Source: Hormiphora californensis (taxonomy: Eukaryota; Ctenophora; Tentaculata; Cydippida; Pleurobrachiidae). From it: a stretch of 64,000 bases of DNA. The translations under genes and the position numbers were made by a program. The number at the start of each line of letters is the position of its first letter. Positions within the stretch are counted from its first letter, which is position 1. Of the stretch, positions 11,708-22,749 are shown piece after piece. Under the pieces are notes generated by a model, which saw only the letters and a list, made by a program, of their open reading frames with translations, searched no databases and was not told where the DNA came from. The stretch covers positions 4,671,078 to 4,735,077 of the forward strand of contig CM035351.1 in NCBI GenBank assembly GCA_020137815.1, written 5' to 3'.

Positions 11708-12265
11708 TCTGGTGTAGAGCTACTAAATATATAATTTGGAAATTAACGCTTTGAACGTGACTTTATTTTCTGCGTTGCCTTCACTGTGTGCGTGTCCCTT
11801 TGTATCTCAGCATGTTCCATTTCGGGATACCGTGAGCACTAAAATAGTTGGGGACAGTTTAATTCCGCATAATTTAGATTTTAACTCTTTGTCCGACATT
11901 GAATGTGGAACACAGTTCTCTATAGCACATTCCTCTATAAATCTGTGACAATTCTTGTATTCGACTGGGTTTATTGTGTGCAGATCTTGGCAATGTACTA
12001 ATCGGTACTTCCGGGGTTCTTGATGTATTAGTTAGAGGTATTTCTCTACTCTTGGGTACTTGGAACATTAGAAGGAAGTTTACCCAGTTTTGCTCTCGTC
12101 TAATTCTTGCTCCAGGTTCTTGTATTCAGTTATTCTTGCTAAGTCAGTTTACCGTAAGGAGCCCTGTCCTCTGCTCCTTTTTCTCAACCCCCCCCCCTCG
12201 CCCGAGTAATCTCCCCGAATTAAGACTTGCCTTGTTCACATACTTTCTCTCTCCTTTTGTAGGGG
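10086..12265. other. Intergenic region with two (CT)n tracts; upstream region of tropomodulin
   Basis: Holds pure CT repeats at about 10577-10652 and 11632-11705, GATACAGTGA-type short tandem repeats at 10298-10350, and a tandem CRE-like site at 10429-10449. Long open frames here are driven by the CT repeat and are not called. Confidence 0.6.
10429..10449. promoter_or_regulatory. Two TGACGTCA (CRE-like) palindromes with CACGTG between them
   Basis: TGACGTCA occurs at 10429-10436 and again at 10442-10449, with CACGTG at the junction. Full CREB/ATF palindromes in tandem are unlikely by chance in about 1.8 kb. They lie upstream of tropomodulin and downstream of PIGL. The function is inferred only from the motif. 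Confidence 0.45.
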
Positions 12266-15169
12266 ATGGATTATTTTCAGAATGACGATATTTTCTCGGG
12301 TCTCTCGAAAGAAGAAATCGAACAATTAAACTCAGAATTATGTGTAAGTTGAACTCCGTTCCTAAATAGTGATCTGGAAAACAAGTAAACAACCAATCAG
12401 AACACGTTATTTAGGTCACGTGACTGGTTATCAGCCAATCAGGGACCAGTATTTCCTGATTCGGTCGGTTCCTGCTAGATAGTGATTTGGAATCCTCCCT
12501 CTCACTTCCAGGAATTCATACAAAAACGATTCTTTCTCTCTCAAGTCTCAAGTCCCTGCTATATTATCAATATTGTACAATCTACCCAGGACGATTTGTT
12601 ACCCGCCGCTGACCGAGTGAAATATCACATCGACAAGAAAGGACAGAATACTATTGATAAAGCAGCCCTGTCTAAATGGATGGAAGAGGCTGCTATTGCA
12701 TCTCAAATCGGCCAGGATTATGTGCCGTATGTCAAGGAAACGAGAGGTAAACTACAGTATTTGTTGGGATGCAACCACAGAGTCTATCCTGTTCTCCGAA
12801 AATAATTTATGAGGTAGCCTAGGCCCCCCCCCTACTTAGAGATTCAGTCGCACCCCCCCCCCCTTCTCAAATCTCAAATCTCATATTCTAGGATCTAAGT
12901 TCGTGAAGGCTGACGAGAAGAAAGAGAAGACGATCTATGATGATGAATTTGAGAAGCTTCTAATGGAGGCAGAGAAACAGGGTGGTGCCTCTGTCGATGA
13001 TGAGGATATTGATGCTCTGGCTGAGATTCTGGGAGCTAGCAGTCTACTCGGTTCAGTCGATATTTCATCTTGTTCCCGACCTGGAAAGGAAACCGGTCTG
13101 AAGAGTCCCATTGCTGATGCACGAGGTTTGTGTTTCTTTTCTTTTGACCTTTTCGTGTCAACTATTTCTCTCACTCTCTCTGTGCTCCCGTAGTCTTGTG
13201 ATGGGCTTGCTCAGATCTATCTCTTTTCTCTCTCTCTGGTTTGTGTTGTGTGAGTGATGGGGTGTTGTACCTCGAAAAACAAGATACCTCCTGCTAATGA
13301 TGAGGGAGATGAACACCCTGCACCCTCTCGTGACCCCTCGTTTCGTGGAGCGGTGGTTAGGGCAGAGTCACTGAAAAGGACTACACCAAAGGAACCTCGG
13401 GAAAAGGATAAAACTATCAGGGATCAACCCCGCCGTAAAGGGAAATCTCGAACCAAAAAGACCCCAACTCAGACTTTTGTAACAAGGACTCCTGTTCCTA
13501 GGAATACTCCATCACCTCCTAAAATTTGTACAAAAAGGACCTCATCACCTGCAAAAAGAACCCCATCACCCCCTCTAAGAGAGTCATCTCTAAAAAGGGT
13601 GTCGTCTCTAAAAAGGGTCTCATCATTGAGGGACGCCCAGGCGATCACGACACAGAGAGGATTGTTTACAAATGCCCGGGAAGGGAGTCCTGTGGTAAAT
13701 GAGTTAGAGGACAGGCCTCATGAGATTATCAAGGGTAAGGGAGAGAGTGAGAGAGAGGGAGATAGAGATGTCTGTAGAGAGAGGGAGGGGAGATAGCTAG
13801 AGATAGAGAGGGAGTAAAAAGAGGGAGATAGCTAGAGAGAGGGAGAGATATAAAAGGGATGGTGAGAGATATTAAAGGGAGAGAGGGAGGAAGGAAGAGA
13901 TTAGAGAAACAGTTAGGGAGAGAGATAGAGAAGACATAGTTGGGAGGGAGATAAAGAGAGTCCCAGCTGGCGTGAGGGCTTCATTTCTTTGTTAGCATGG
14001 CATCCAACGTTGTTTATGGTCAGTATGAGAGTGTGTCCGTTCGTTTTTAATAACAGCTCTCTGCCCTGCCCCTTTTATAAGTAGAAGAAGTGCAAGCTGT
14101 AGTTGTAGCTTTATTTTATCTCTCACTTATTTCACTGTCGAGTCTCGTCTGTGTAATTCTTTGTTCTCTCTCGACTCTCGCTAACCCTCATCCCCCATTT
14201 TTCAGCCGAGAAGGTCCAAGCAGAGGTCGATATGACTGAGACTAATGATATTGAGATAGAAGAGGCCCTGGGACAGATCAAGAATAACGATTCATCCCTG
14301 GCAACATGCTGTTTCAATAATGTCGTAAGTTTTGGCAATCAAATATCAACCAATTTTGGAGGGTTAACTTCATACTTTTCGATATTAGGGACTAACAGAA
14401 ATATGATCTGTTTTGACCACCAAATCCTTCTTTTCCAGCAAATGGACGCTGAGACGGTGGACAGCGTTACAAGTGCGATGGTTCGAAACACATCAGTTAC
14501 AAAACTAGAGATGTGCAACTGTGGTGTCACAGACTCTGCCATTGATGTAGGTAGAGGGAAGGCGCGGGGCTACAATCCCACAAAAAGTGCGCGCAGTTCG
14601 GCAAACCTTTACAGTCACCCACTTCAATTCTGTCCTACACACAGGGGTGCGAATACAATATTGTACATGCATCTGTACATTAAATACATTTCCCGACAGG
14701 GTTTTATTACTCTCCTCCAATCGAATACGACACTCCAAAGTTTGTCCTTGGAGACCAACAAGATTGCTGGGAAATTCCTGGTTAAACTGATCCAATCCCT
14801 GGATACAAACGAAACTCTGAAGGAACTCAGGATAGCTAACCAGGTTTGCGGGAATTTTGATTTTATTGTTTTCCCCTCCCCATCCTAAAACCCGTCGCTC
14901 TATGTGGGAGGTTATGTGTGCGTGTGATGTTGTGTGAGAGAAGTATGCTGCCCGAAAATATATCCCCTAACCCCAATGACCAGAAATGTCTTCAGTATTA
15001 TTCTACTGGTGTGGGGGATGAGATGGCGATTGCTAAGGCCCTGGAAAAGAATACATCACTGTGCAAGTTCAGTCTTAACTGGAAGAATGGGGGATCTCGG
15101 AACACGGCTGATAGGTTTATCATGAGGAATAATGATATTGCGAGGAAGAAGCGACAAGGCCTCGCCTGA
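12266..15169 (+). CDS. TMOD: Tropomodulin (pointed-end actin-capping protein), 8 exons including a symmetric insert exon
   Basis: Exons: 12266-12343, 12590-12746, 12892-13125, 13255-13734, 14206-14324, 14439-14546, 14700-14843, 14984-15169. Phases close, giving 501 aa with exon 4 or 341 aa without it; the usual tropomodulin length is about 350. The N terminus (SGLSKEEIEQLNSEL, then a DDLLPA-type segment, then YVPYVKETRG) matches the tropomyosin/actin-binding part. EDIDALAEILGASSLL matches the second tropomyosin-binding helix. IEEALGQIKNNDSSL begins the leucine-rich-repeat domain, which ends MRNNDIARKKRQGLA. The protein caps slow-growing actin filament ends with tropomyosin. Exon 4 is a basic, Ser/Pro-rich 160-aa insert not found in standard tropomodulins. 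Intron 1 holds a hAT-like MITE. Confidence 0.9.
13257..13734 (+). other. Alternative tropomodulin exon with MGCC start
   Basis: This exon is 480 nt long from 13255 and is phase 1 at both ends, so it can be skipped without a frameshift. Its second codon onward reads MGCCTSKNK. If used as a first exon, it would give an N terminus suited to N-myristoylation at Gly2 and palmitoylation at Cys3/Cys4. The rest is Lys/Arg/Ser/Pro rich, with repeats of SLKRVS and TPSPP. Whether it is a cassette exon, an alternative first exon, or both cannot be told from sequence. Confidence 0.6.
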
Positions 15170-15476
15170 GGAGAGACAAAGGACAGGAGAGAGAATGTGT
15201 TATGACGATTAGTAATGAAAGACAGTTTTACGGAAAATCATTTATCTTGAGTTTGTATAAAATGTGTAAAATAATATTCTAAATTTTAATTCTGGTTTGA
15301 CAACGATTTATACACGGTTTATTTATATCGCATTCACCCCGTACTTATACGCCAAAATCAGCTGTTTAAATTGACTCCACAACTCCATCGACTACCCAAC
15401 ACCCTACCCCTCCCTCACATCTCCAATATACCCTACCCCTCTCTCACATCCCCAGTATTCCCCTCAGTTTGTAGAC
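15170..15476. other. Tropomodulin 3' region and ALG11 upstream region
   Basis: A 307-bp gap between two co-oriented genes. It contains a duplicated pyrimidine-rich phrase (CCCTACCCCTCCCTCACAT and a near copy) just upstream of the ALG11 start. Confidence 0.5.
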
Positions 15477-17051
15477 ATGATACTTCTGCTACTGGGAGCG
15501 CTTCTGGTCGTCTTCCTAGTGGCCCCTACCCTCGCTCTCTTCCTCCTATTCATCTCTCTCACCTTCATCTGTCTTCACATGCGGATGAAGTGCCTGGGAG
15601 AGCGGATAAATAAACCAACCCTGGCATTCTTCCATCCTTATTGCAACGCAGGCGGGGGAGGTGAGCGGGTTCTATGGCAGAGTGTCCTGGCTCTAGTGGA
15701 ACACTTCCCTCGAGCCACCCTGTACGTGTATACTGGGGACACTGACACAACTCCCGACGGGATTATTTCCAACGCGGAGGAGTGTTTTGGGCTCCAGCTG
15801 CCCCGGGATAAGATAAAGTTTGTGTTCCTGAAAACTCGTTTCCTGACTGAGGCCCGGTGTTATCCAGTGTTCACCCTGTTGGGCCAAAGTGTGGGCAGTA
15901 TGGTGATGGGATTTGAGGCTCTGTGGAGGTTCCAGCCTGCATACTTTGTGGATAGTATGGGGTATGCGTTCACCTATCTGCTGGCTGAATGGTGTGGGTG
16001 TGATGTAATATCGTATGTTCACTATCCCACAATTAGTACTGACATGCTTGGTGAGTGAATGGGGAGACTGCTGTCTTTCTAACTGCAATCTACCGTCTGA
16101 CGAGTTACGACTGTCAAAACATTTTATTCTCAACTCATTGATCTCCAATTGTTTCTAACCCCCACTTCCCTTCTTTCAGCAAAAGTAGCCAGTGGAGAGG
16201 CAACCTACAACAACAGAGGAATTGTTGCCCGTAATCCCATTCTCAGCCGGTTCAAGTTGATCTACTACCGGGCCTTTGCTGCCCTCTACTCCTGGATGGG
16301 TCGCCGTTCCAGGCTCGTCTTTGTGAATTCCTCCTGGACAATGGGTCACATCAAGGAACTGTGGTCCATTCCTGAGCGGACATTCCTCCTCTATCCACCC
16401 TGCAATACCACCTCATTCCTCAAGATAGATAACCCCAAACGGAGCAACAGAATTGTGTCGGTGTCCCAGTTCCGTCCTGAGAAAAACCAGCCGCTCCAGT
16501 TGGATGCATTCAAGTGTTTTATAAACCGGACCGGGAGGCGGGATGTGAAGTTGACCATGGTCGGGGGAGTTAGAAACGAAGGAGACAAACAGAGGGTAGA
16601 GGACCTGAAAACCAAATCTAAGCAGTTGGGTATTTCTGATATGGTGGAATTTAAACTTGGCATCCCCTTCACTGAGCTCCATTCCATTCTCGCGGACAGC
16701 CTTATTGGTCTTCACACCATGTGGAACGAACACTTTGGAATCGGGGTCGTGGAATTCATGGCAGGCGGGCTGGTAACCCTAGCACACAAAAGTGGAGGCC
16801 CCAAAAAGGACATTGTGATTGAGGGGACTGGGTTCCTGGCTGAGACTGCCGAGGAGTACAGCGAACAGATGGAAAGGATCTTTAGTATGGGAGAGAGTGA
16901 GGTGACGGAGATGAGGGAGAAAGGAAGGAAACACGTGCGGAGAGAGTTCTCAGATGAGGCCTTCAGGGACTCATTTGTAGCACACTGTAAGGAGCACATA
17001 GACTTGGATTTGAGGGAGATTGAGTACATTTCCGAAATGGAAGATGAATAA
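15477..17051 (+). CDS. ALG11: GDP-Man:Man3GlcNAc2-PP-dolichol alpha-1,2-mannosyltransferase
   Basis: Two exons (15477-16050 and 16180-17051) encode 481 aa, against 492 in human. ALG11 adds the fourth and fifth mannoses to the lipid-linked oligosaccharide on the cytosolic ER face. An N-terminal hydrophobic anchor (about residues 1-36) is followed by the conserved FFHPYCNAGGGGERVLW block. A GT4-type glycosyltransferase C-terminal half includes VSVSQFRPEKN, a WNEHFGIGVVEFMAGGL block with the two spaced Glu residues typical of GT4 enzymes, and HKSGGPKKDIV. The single intron is phase 1. The gene converges with DRC5, with about 230 bp between their stop codons. Confidence 0.96.
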
Positions 17052-17282
17052 GAAATATTTCGATTGTTTTATTGTCAGAGTGTTTTAAATTTTAGTTTTG
17101 TGCATGCATTTGAGATGACGTGTTTTACGAATTCTTTAGGAGTTAGAACCGGAAAAGGCATAATTTTATGAAAGGAATGGCTGTACACTGTACATCAGTT
17201 TTTCTCATAATGTCTCTCTCAAATGTCTTTCTTTCTCTCGAACTGTCTCTCTCCCGAACTGTGTCTCTCTCGAACTGTCCGT

Positions 17283-19884
17283 CTAACCGGCTGTCTGAAG
17301 CTCCTCCTTATTTCCCTTGACCACATTCATAATGCTGTGCTCGCTCTGCTGGGATATCTCTGTGAGACGAAGGTCGAAGGTCTCCAGGACCTTGTTTTCC
17401 TCGAGTCCCTCCTGGAGAACTCGTCCCCCGGCCACCCCCAATTTGTTACACGAGATGGTAATGTGTCTGAGGGACGTGTTCCTGCTGAGCACCTCAGCCA
17501 GGGCTGCTGCCATCTGCTCCCCTAGGCCATTACTGGACAAATCCACCGAGAGGAGAGTGGTGTTCTTCAGTAGAGCGTGGCAAATGTTCTTCCCTCCCTC
17601 GTCGGAGATGCGGTTTAGTTTCAGGTTTAGTACTTTTAGGGTGTTGTTTTTCTTGAGGGCAAAGGCGATGGCTGAAGCTCCCTCGGCCTTGATTTGGTTA
17701 TCAGAGAGGTGTAGTTCTTCTAGGGACTTGTTGACCGAGAGAAGTTTACCCGCCGCTCGGCCTGTTCTGTCACCTACTTTGTTGTGTGACAAATCCAGGA
17801 TTTTTAGGCCGGTGTGTTGGAGTAGGTTGCTGATAATTAATCGGGCCTTTTCGTCCTCAATCTGACACCTCTGTAGACGAAGAATCTGGAGATGGGCACA
17901 CGATTTAATCGCCTTGGCCAGCAGGAAGCAGTCCTTTTGGGTGAACTCGAAAAGTGACCATTCGAAGTTCATGCCACAGTTTCGGACACCATACGTAACT
18001 GAGAGTTCTTCCAAGTTGTCAAGCTTATGAATTATGACACCAAAATCAAAGTGGTCAAGTGTATCATCCGTGCCTGTGTCTGATCCCTGGTCGGATACTT
18101 CTTCTTCAGGAGTAAGAGCCACCGTGACGTCCTTTATTTGGGGAAGAAGTTGTCTGATTCGTAGACGCTTGATAAAATCTTTAGATAGTTCGAGAGTTTC
18201 TGCTATCTGAAAAGGGGTAGGGGTAAAAAGAGTGCAAATGAGTAATAACAAAAGCGCTTGTCAGCGCTAAATTAGTGATAAAATTTCCCACGATAGCTGG
18301 GTTGCGCGCGCGACCTATCCATAGCAACAAACAGATCTCGCGCCAAGTCTTCAACAAGTCTTGCATCGCGTGTGCCACAAATCACTGTTGGGTCTGTGTA
18401 CGACTGCTCTGGCAAAACAGCAATTTTGTGTTTCAGCTCGGTAAATTACTCGGTAAAGCGCTCATAAGCTGCCTGGTCTCTGTTCTTACCTCAGTTATGT
18501 CTGTAGACTCCGGTACAAAATTCTCGATCAAATCTGAAATAGAAAAGTTTGATGAAGGAGTCGATGTTTTCGTTTACACATGTTCTGCTAATGTTGAGCT
18601 CATGTTCGTTGTTTTGCCGTGCATTAGATTTTCAGTTTTCAACATGGCTAATTGCAGTGAATCCTAAAACCTTATCATATTCCTAGGCATCATAATGACA
18701 TTTCTTGATTTGGAAAAGAACAGGATAAAACAGGCGTTGGCAAAGTTTACCATTTCCCCGCTTCTACTATCGATTCTGCTATCGCTTGTACTTTCTGGTC
18801 TTCTGGTAAATGATATTCAGTGCTACAAAAGCGCCAAGTGCCTTCCATCAAAAACTACGTACCAAGTTCAGTTTATTGTTCTTTTGAGCCATCTAACGTC
18901 TATCGGACTGGTTCTATTCGCCCTAATTCACGCCACGGAACTAAACTTAAAGGTCCAGATAACACTAGCAAAGATAGCTGGAGTGTACAACCTGATTTTG
19001 TTTGTTCTTAGAACATCTATTGAGTTGGTCTACATAAACTATCACCCAGAGGACTATGTAAAAGATTAAATTGATGTTTCTGTTTTTTACTTACTTTCCA
19101 TATTTCTTTCAAAAAACATTCGTTTCCAACTGTCTCCATACTGATCCGTATCACAAACATTCCACCGAGATTTGCAGCACCTCTTCCAGTACCCCTCGTC
19201 AGAAACGAGCGGTGCGGTAATTCTGAAAGGGATTGGATTTGGTAATGAATAGAGGTACTACATACATGATAAACACGTAGAGAGAGTACGTTACAGGGAA
19301 CCTTGGCGGACAATGAATTCAGAACAATATATATCTTTGTTATAGTCCACTTCGCGGGAAGAATCTTCCCGCACCACAGCTCCTCCACCATTACTTTGTT
19401 ATGTTCTAACCATCATTTACATTTGTAAAACAGGATCGAGCAAGACAACCATTACGTACTTTTGGTAACGCAATTACCCCTACATTGCGGGCACGCTAAA
19501 ACGTGCCTTACTATTGCAATGCCCCATGCCTCTACAGAGGGGTAATTTCGTTACCAATACGTACTTTAGAGGGAGATCAGTAGCCAGGCTCTCCAGGACC
19601 TTTTCTTTGTGTTTTGGTTTCAGTTCATCAAGAAGGGGATTGTCAGCAAAGTTTCCAACAATGTGCTTTACACAAATGTCAATGAGACGGGGAACTGTTG
19701 CCAAACTCCACTCTGGATCCTCAGCAATTATTCGCCTCATTTTCCGCGGGTCGGCTGCTGGGTTGGCGAACTAAGGGGGAGGGGTGTTAGTATTGAATTG
19801 GAAGGTCTGTTTAAATGTGGACACGTCACACTGATTATAACTTACCAGACTTTGCTCATTCTCGTCAAGAAGGGGTGGCTCCAT
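17283..19884 (-). CDS. TCTE1: Dynein regulatory complex subunit 5 (TCTE1), LRR protein, 5 exons
   Basis: Exons in transcript order: 19884-19846, 19770-19565, 19222-19095, 18533-18490, 18206-17283. Phases close to 446 aa (human about 500). DRC5 is part of the nexin-dynein regulatory complex of motile axonemes. The N-terminal block MRRIIAEDPEWSLATVPRL is nearly identical to vertebrate TCTE1. A SWKRMFFERN block and VRNCGMNFEWSLFEFT follow, then about seven leucine-rich repeats, ending with FDLRLTEISQQSEHSI. The donor of exon 2 lies inside the target-site duplication of a 96-bp miniature transposon at 19462-19557. A plus-strand ORF is nested in intron 3. Confidence 0.95.
18695..19069 (+). CDS. 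Small putative three-TM membrane protein nested in a DRC5 intron
   Basis: A 124-aa ORF on the opposite strand, within the intron between DRC5 exons 3 and 4. The sequence starts MTFLDLEKNRIKQ and has hydrophobic segments at about 22-40, 58-77 and 90-106, then a polar tail ending YVKD. A Cys pair (QCYKSAKC) lies in the first loop. I do not recognise the family. The ORF is longer than chance in AT-rich intron sequence and shows clean amphipathic organisation, but with no homologue in mind the call is moderate. Confidence 0.5.
   Translation: MTFLDLEKNRIKQALAKFTISPLLLSILLSLVLSGLLVNDIQCYKSAKCLPSKTTYQVQFIVLLSHLTSIGLVLFALIHATELNLKVQITLAKIAGVYNLILFVLRTSIELVYINYHPEDYVKD
19462..19557. mobile_element. 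96-bp MITE with 9-bp target duplication at the DRC5 splice donor
   Basis: Terminal inverted repeats read TTGGTAACGCAATTACCCC and, inverted, TTGGTAACGAAATTACCCC. Both sides carry the direct repeat TACGTACTT (19453-19461 and 19558-19566). Related copies with 9-bp duplications lie at 38255-38336 and 40283-40334. A 9-bp duplication fits Mutator-like elements. The right-hand duplication contains the donor GT of DRC5 exon 2. Confidence 0.88.
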
Positions 19885-20066
19885 CCTATAAGAGTTTAAA
19901 ATAGTGTAATTTGTACTGGTGATATCACATGCTTGTCAAAGAAGGGACAGAATTAGAAGGGGGATTTAGTATTCTCTAAACTATGAATGGATGGTTGGGC
20001 TTCATGTTTGTTCTGGGTGATTTGGTCAACAATTTTTGGTGATGCATTTGAATTTGTGTTCATATG

Positions 20067-20110
20067 AAGACAAGACACCTAAAACTTTTCGTTGATCGTA
20101 TTTTTAAAAA
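20067..20110 (+). repeat. Left member of an outer terminal-inverted-repeat pair
   Basis: GACAAGACACCTAAAACTTT and the following TTCGTTGATCGTATTTTTA match, in inverted orientation, the sequence ending at 27444. They also share their first 25 bases with the MITE at 24616-25088. Confidence 0.6.
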
Positions 20111-20195
20111 CAAGAATTATTTGCATTATTTAACCATAATGCTGAGTTTCCCTGCCCTAGTCAGCTCATCATTCCTGATCACTTAACTGATATGT

Positions 20196-20256
20196 TTGGC
20201 AAACGTTGCTGGCCCCCGATAGCGTGGGATAAGGCAGCGCTTTTCAAGTGATTTTT
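20196..20256 (+). repeat. Solitary end of a TTGGCAAACGTTGCTGG-type element
   Basis: Carries TTGGCAAACGTTGCTGGCCC and, nearby, GGGATAAGGCAGCGCTTTTC. These are the same ends that bound the 340-bp elements at 28943-29282 and 46827-47165. I could not find a matching right end nearby; the region is interrupted by the foldback element that starts at 20386. Confidence 0.7.
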
Positions 20257-20385
20257 AAAAAAACAACAAAAAAAACGCAGAACAAATTTTCCAAATTTCA
20301 AGACGCGCGGCCGATATAAAATAAATTTTGCTGCACGTTACAGTTTATAGCCGCGCACGCCTCATAAATTTTCAATAGTTTGTGG

Positions 20386-21745
20386 CAGGAAACGACCGAA
20401 CCGGGTTTTTTTCCACCGAACCGAACCGAACCGAATTTGAAAAACTTTTTTACCGAACCGAACCGAACCGAACCGAACCGAATTTCGGTAAACGAACCGA
20501 ACCGAACCATACAAAACTTTTTCTGTATAAATGTTTCTCTAAAAAGTCATGGAGAGCACCGATCAAGGTATTGAGAATCATTCTCTGAAATTTTGTTAAA
20601 AAATGTTTGAAAAAATTTCAAAGTCAATTTTGTGAAAAAAATTTTCAAAGTCAATTTTATCGTAAATTTTCTATGTCAATTTTTGCGTACGAATCGTGTT
20701 TCGAATCGGCAATACTATACGGGAATGGTATTGCTAATTAGCAGGATTTAACGAATTACGAACCATGAATCGTGTCTCTCTAAATTTCCTAATTAGATTT
20801 GATGGGGGATCACGTATCAGCACAATCCATCTCAGACCCACTAATTACCAACATCACTCCCGTTTAGCATTGTCGATTAGAAACACGATTCGTATACCAT
20901 AATTTACTTAAAATATTTTTCACAAAAAAATTTCACAAAATTTCAGGTAATGATTCTCAATACCTTGATCGATGCTCTCCATGAATTTTTAGAGAAACAT
21001 TTAATTTTGTGAAAAAACTTTGTAAAATATTTCAAAGTCAATTTCGGGGAAAAAAAATTCTATGTCAATTTTGCCGTACGAATCGTGTTGCGAATCGGTG
21101 ATGCTATGCGGCAGTGCTCTCGCTAATTAGCAGGATTTATTGAAACATTAATCGTTTCCCCTAAACTTCCTAATTAGATTTGATGGGGGATCACGTATCA
21201 GCATAATCCATCTCGGACCCACTAATTAAGCAACATCACTCCCGCTTAGCAATACCGATTCGAAACACGATTCGTACGCAAAAATTGACATAGAAAATTT
21301 TCCATAAAATTGACTTTGAAATATTTTCCAAACTTTTTTAAAAAATTTCAGAGAATGATTCTTAACACCTTGATCGGTGCTCTCCATGAATTTTTTGAAA
21401 AAAAAGTTTCTGAATTTGTTGACCCTCTCATGAGGACACGATTCGACGGGAAGTCAGGTATCAAATCAATCCATATCGAACCCGCTAACTAGCGAAATCA
21501 TTTCCACATAGCACCACCGATTCGAAATAGGGTTAATACGGCGAAATTGACATTGAAATCCATACAATTTTCGTGAAATAATTGGAAAATTTTGCATGAA
21601 AAAGCCCGATTTCTGGGCATTTTTTGACCAAAAAATTCGGTGGTTCGGCCAAAATCTCCTACCGAACCGAACCGAACCGAACCGCCCAAAAAACACCGAA
21701 TTTCCGAACCGAACCGAACCGAACCGAATATTCGGTCGCTTCCTG
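20386..21745 (+). mobile_element. 1360-bp hAT-like foldback element, copy 1
   Basis: The ends are CAGGAAACGACCGAACCGG and, inverted, CAGGAAGCGACCGAATATTCGG. It is flanked by an exact 8-bp duplication GTTTGTGG (20378-20385 and 21746-21753). CAGG-type ends with 8-bp duplications are characteristic of the hAT superfamily. Both subterminal regions hold (CCGAA)n arrays. The interior has several inverted and direct repeats around the phrase GATCAAGGTATTGAGAATCATT. There is no transposase. Confidence 0.88.
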
Positions 21746-21798
21746 GTTTGTGGGCGCGCATGTTACTCCGCAAACTTCAAATCGCGCGCGCCGCACGG

Positions 21799-21957
21799 TT
21801 GCCCCTCGCAACGAAAGTGTGACCAAAAAATGTCCCTCTACCGATTAGTTAGTATACCAAAATGTCGTTTTCGAATTCTAACCCTGCTATGCCTTTTTAC
21901 AAAGTAAAAAGGCATCCGGGTGGATGCCTTCGGCATCCACCCGGGCAGGGAAAAAAT
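21799..21957 (+). repeat. Structured three-way-junction hairpin repeat, copy 1
   Basis: A 159-bp repeat also found at 27254-27411. Its end folds as an outer stem CCCTGC/GCAGGG enclosing two perfect hairpins: ATGCCTTTTTAC-AAA-GTAAAAAGGCAT, then CCGGGTGGATGCC-TTC and its complement. The other copy has a paired G-to-A and C-to-T change in the second stem. Confidence 0.85.
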
Positions 21958-22499
21958 TGGAAATTTCCACTAAGTTCCACATGCAATGGTAAAGCTAAGA
22001 TTGTATACACATTTGAAGACTTTTTGGAACGCTCGTTTTTATCTATTAATATGCACTGAACGTGTTATAAATATAATAGGGTTTCAGCATGTTTAGTACA
22101 GGTTCACAACTCTAGAATTTGATCATATAGATTCAACTTCTAAAACTGTTGAAAATGAGAGGCTATGAAGAGTTTTCCTACAGGTATTTTTAACAAACAA
22201 AACTGGGGGTCATGACGTGGCTATATGCTGGACCCATGTCACGTTGAATTGTGACGACTGGCAAAATGTTACATATGGCAGGAAAGGGGGAGGGGAGGGA
22301 GGAGTGAAAGGGCGGAAGCCAGGACCGCAGAGCTCCAGAACAGAGCGAGCCCCCCAGCAGTGCAAGGACAAGGGAGCGCAGCCGAGAAGGGCCCGGGTGA
22401 AGGCCAGACCCCTCGGCGCCAAGCCCAGACTCGACCAGGCGGCGAGCAGAGATTCGCCTCGAGCAAGCGCCGCTGCATAGCGCTCGTGAGAGTCGTGGC

Positions 22500-22690
22500 T
22501 CTTCTCTCGTCTCTTCTCTCTCTCTCTCTCTCTCGAATCTCTTCTTCTCGATGTATAGCTTCAGATCTTCAGGCTCTTCTCATCCCTGTCTCTTCATCTC
22601 GTTCTCTCTCCTCTCCTCTCTCTCGCTCTCTCTCTCTCTCTATTCGTCTCTCGTCCTCTTCTCTCTCTCTCTCATCACACAACCTCTCTA
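22500..22690. repeat. CT-rich tract upstream of the lectin gene start
   Basis: An imperfect CT/TCGT repeat that follows a purine- and GC-rich stretch (22280-22470). It lies within 60-250 bp upstream of the signal-peptide ATG at 22750 and may be 5' UTR or promoter. No definite motif. Confidence 0.6.
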
Positions 22691-22749
22691 TGCGGTATAA
22701 TATTATAGGAATGCTTGCTTATGTCTCAGTTTCATCCCCGAACTTTGTC

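Noticed and set aside
18275..18667. 130-aa plus-strand frame overlapping DRC5 exon 4
   Set aside because: It runs antisense across a well-supported DRC5 exon, has no recognisable domain and is probably a chance frame.
21900..21960. Structured hairpins considered as a CRISPR unit or bacterial-type terminator
   Set aside because: The window is clearly animal nuclear DNA, and the structure is part of a dispersed repeat with only two copies here.
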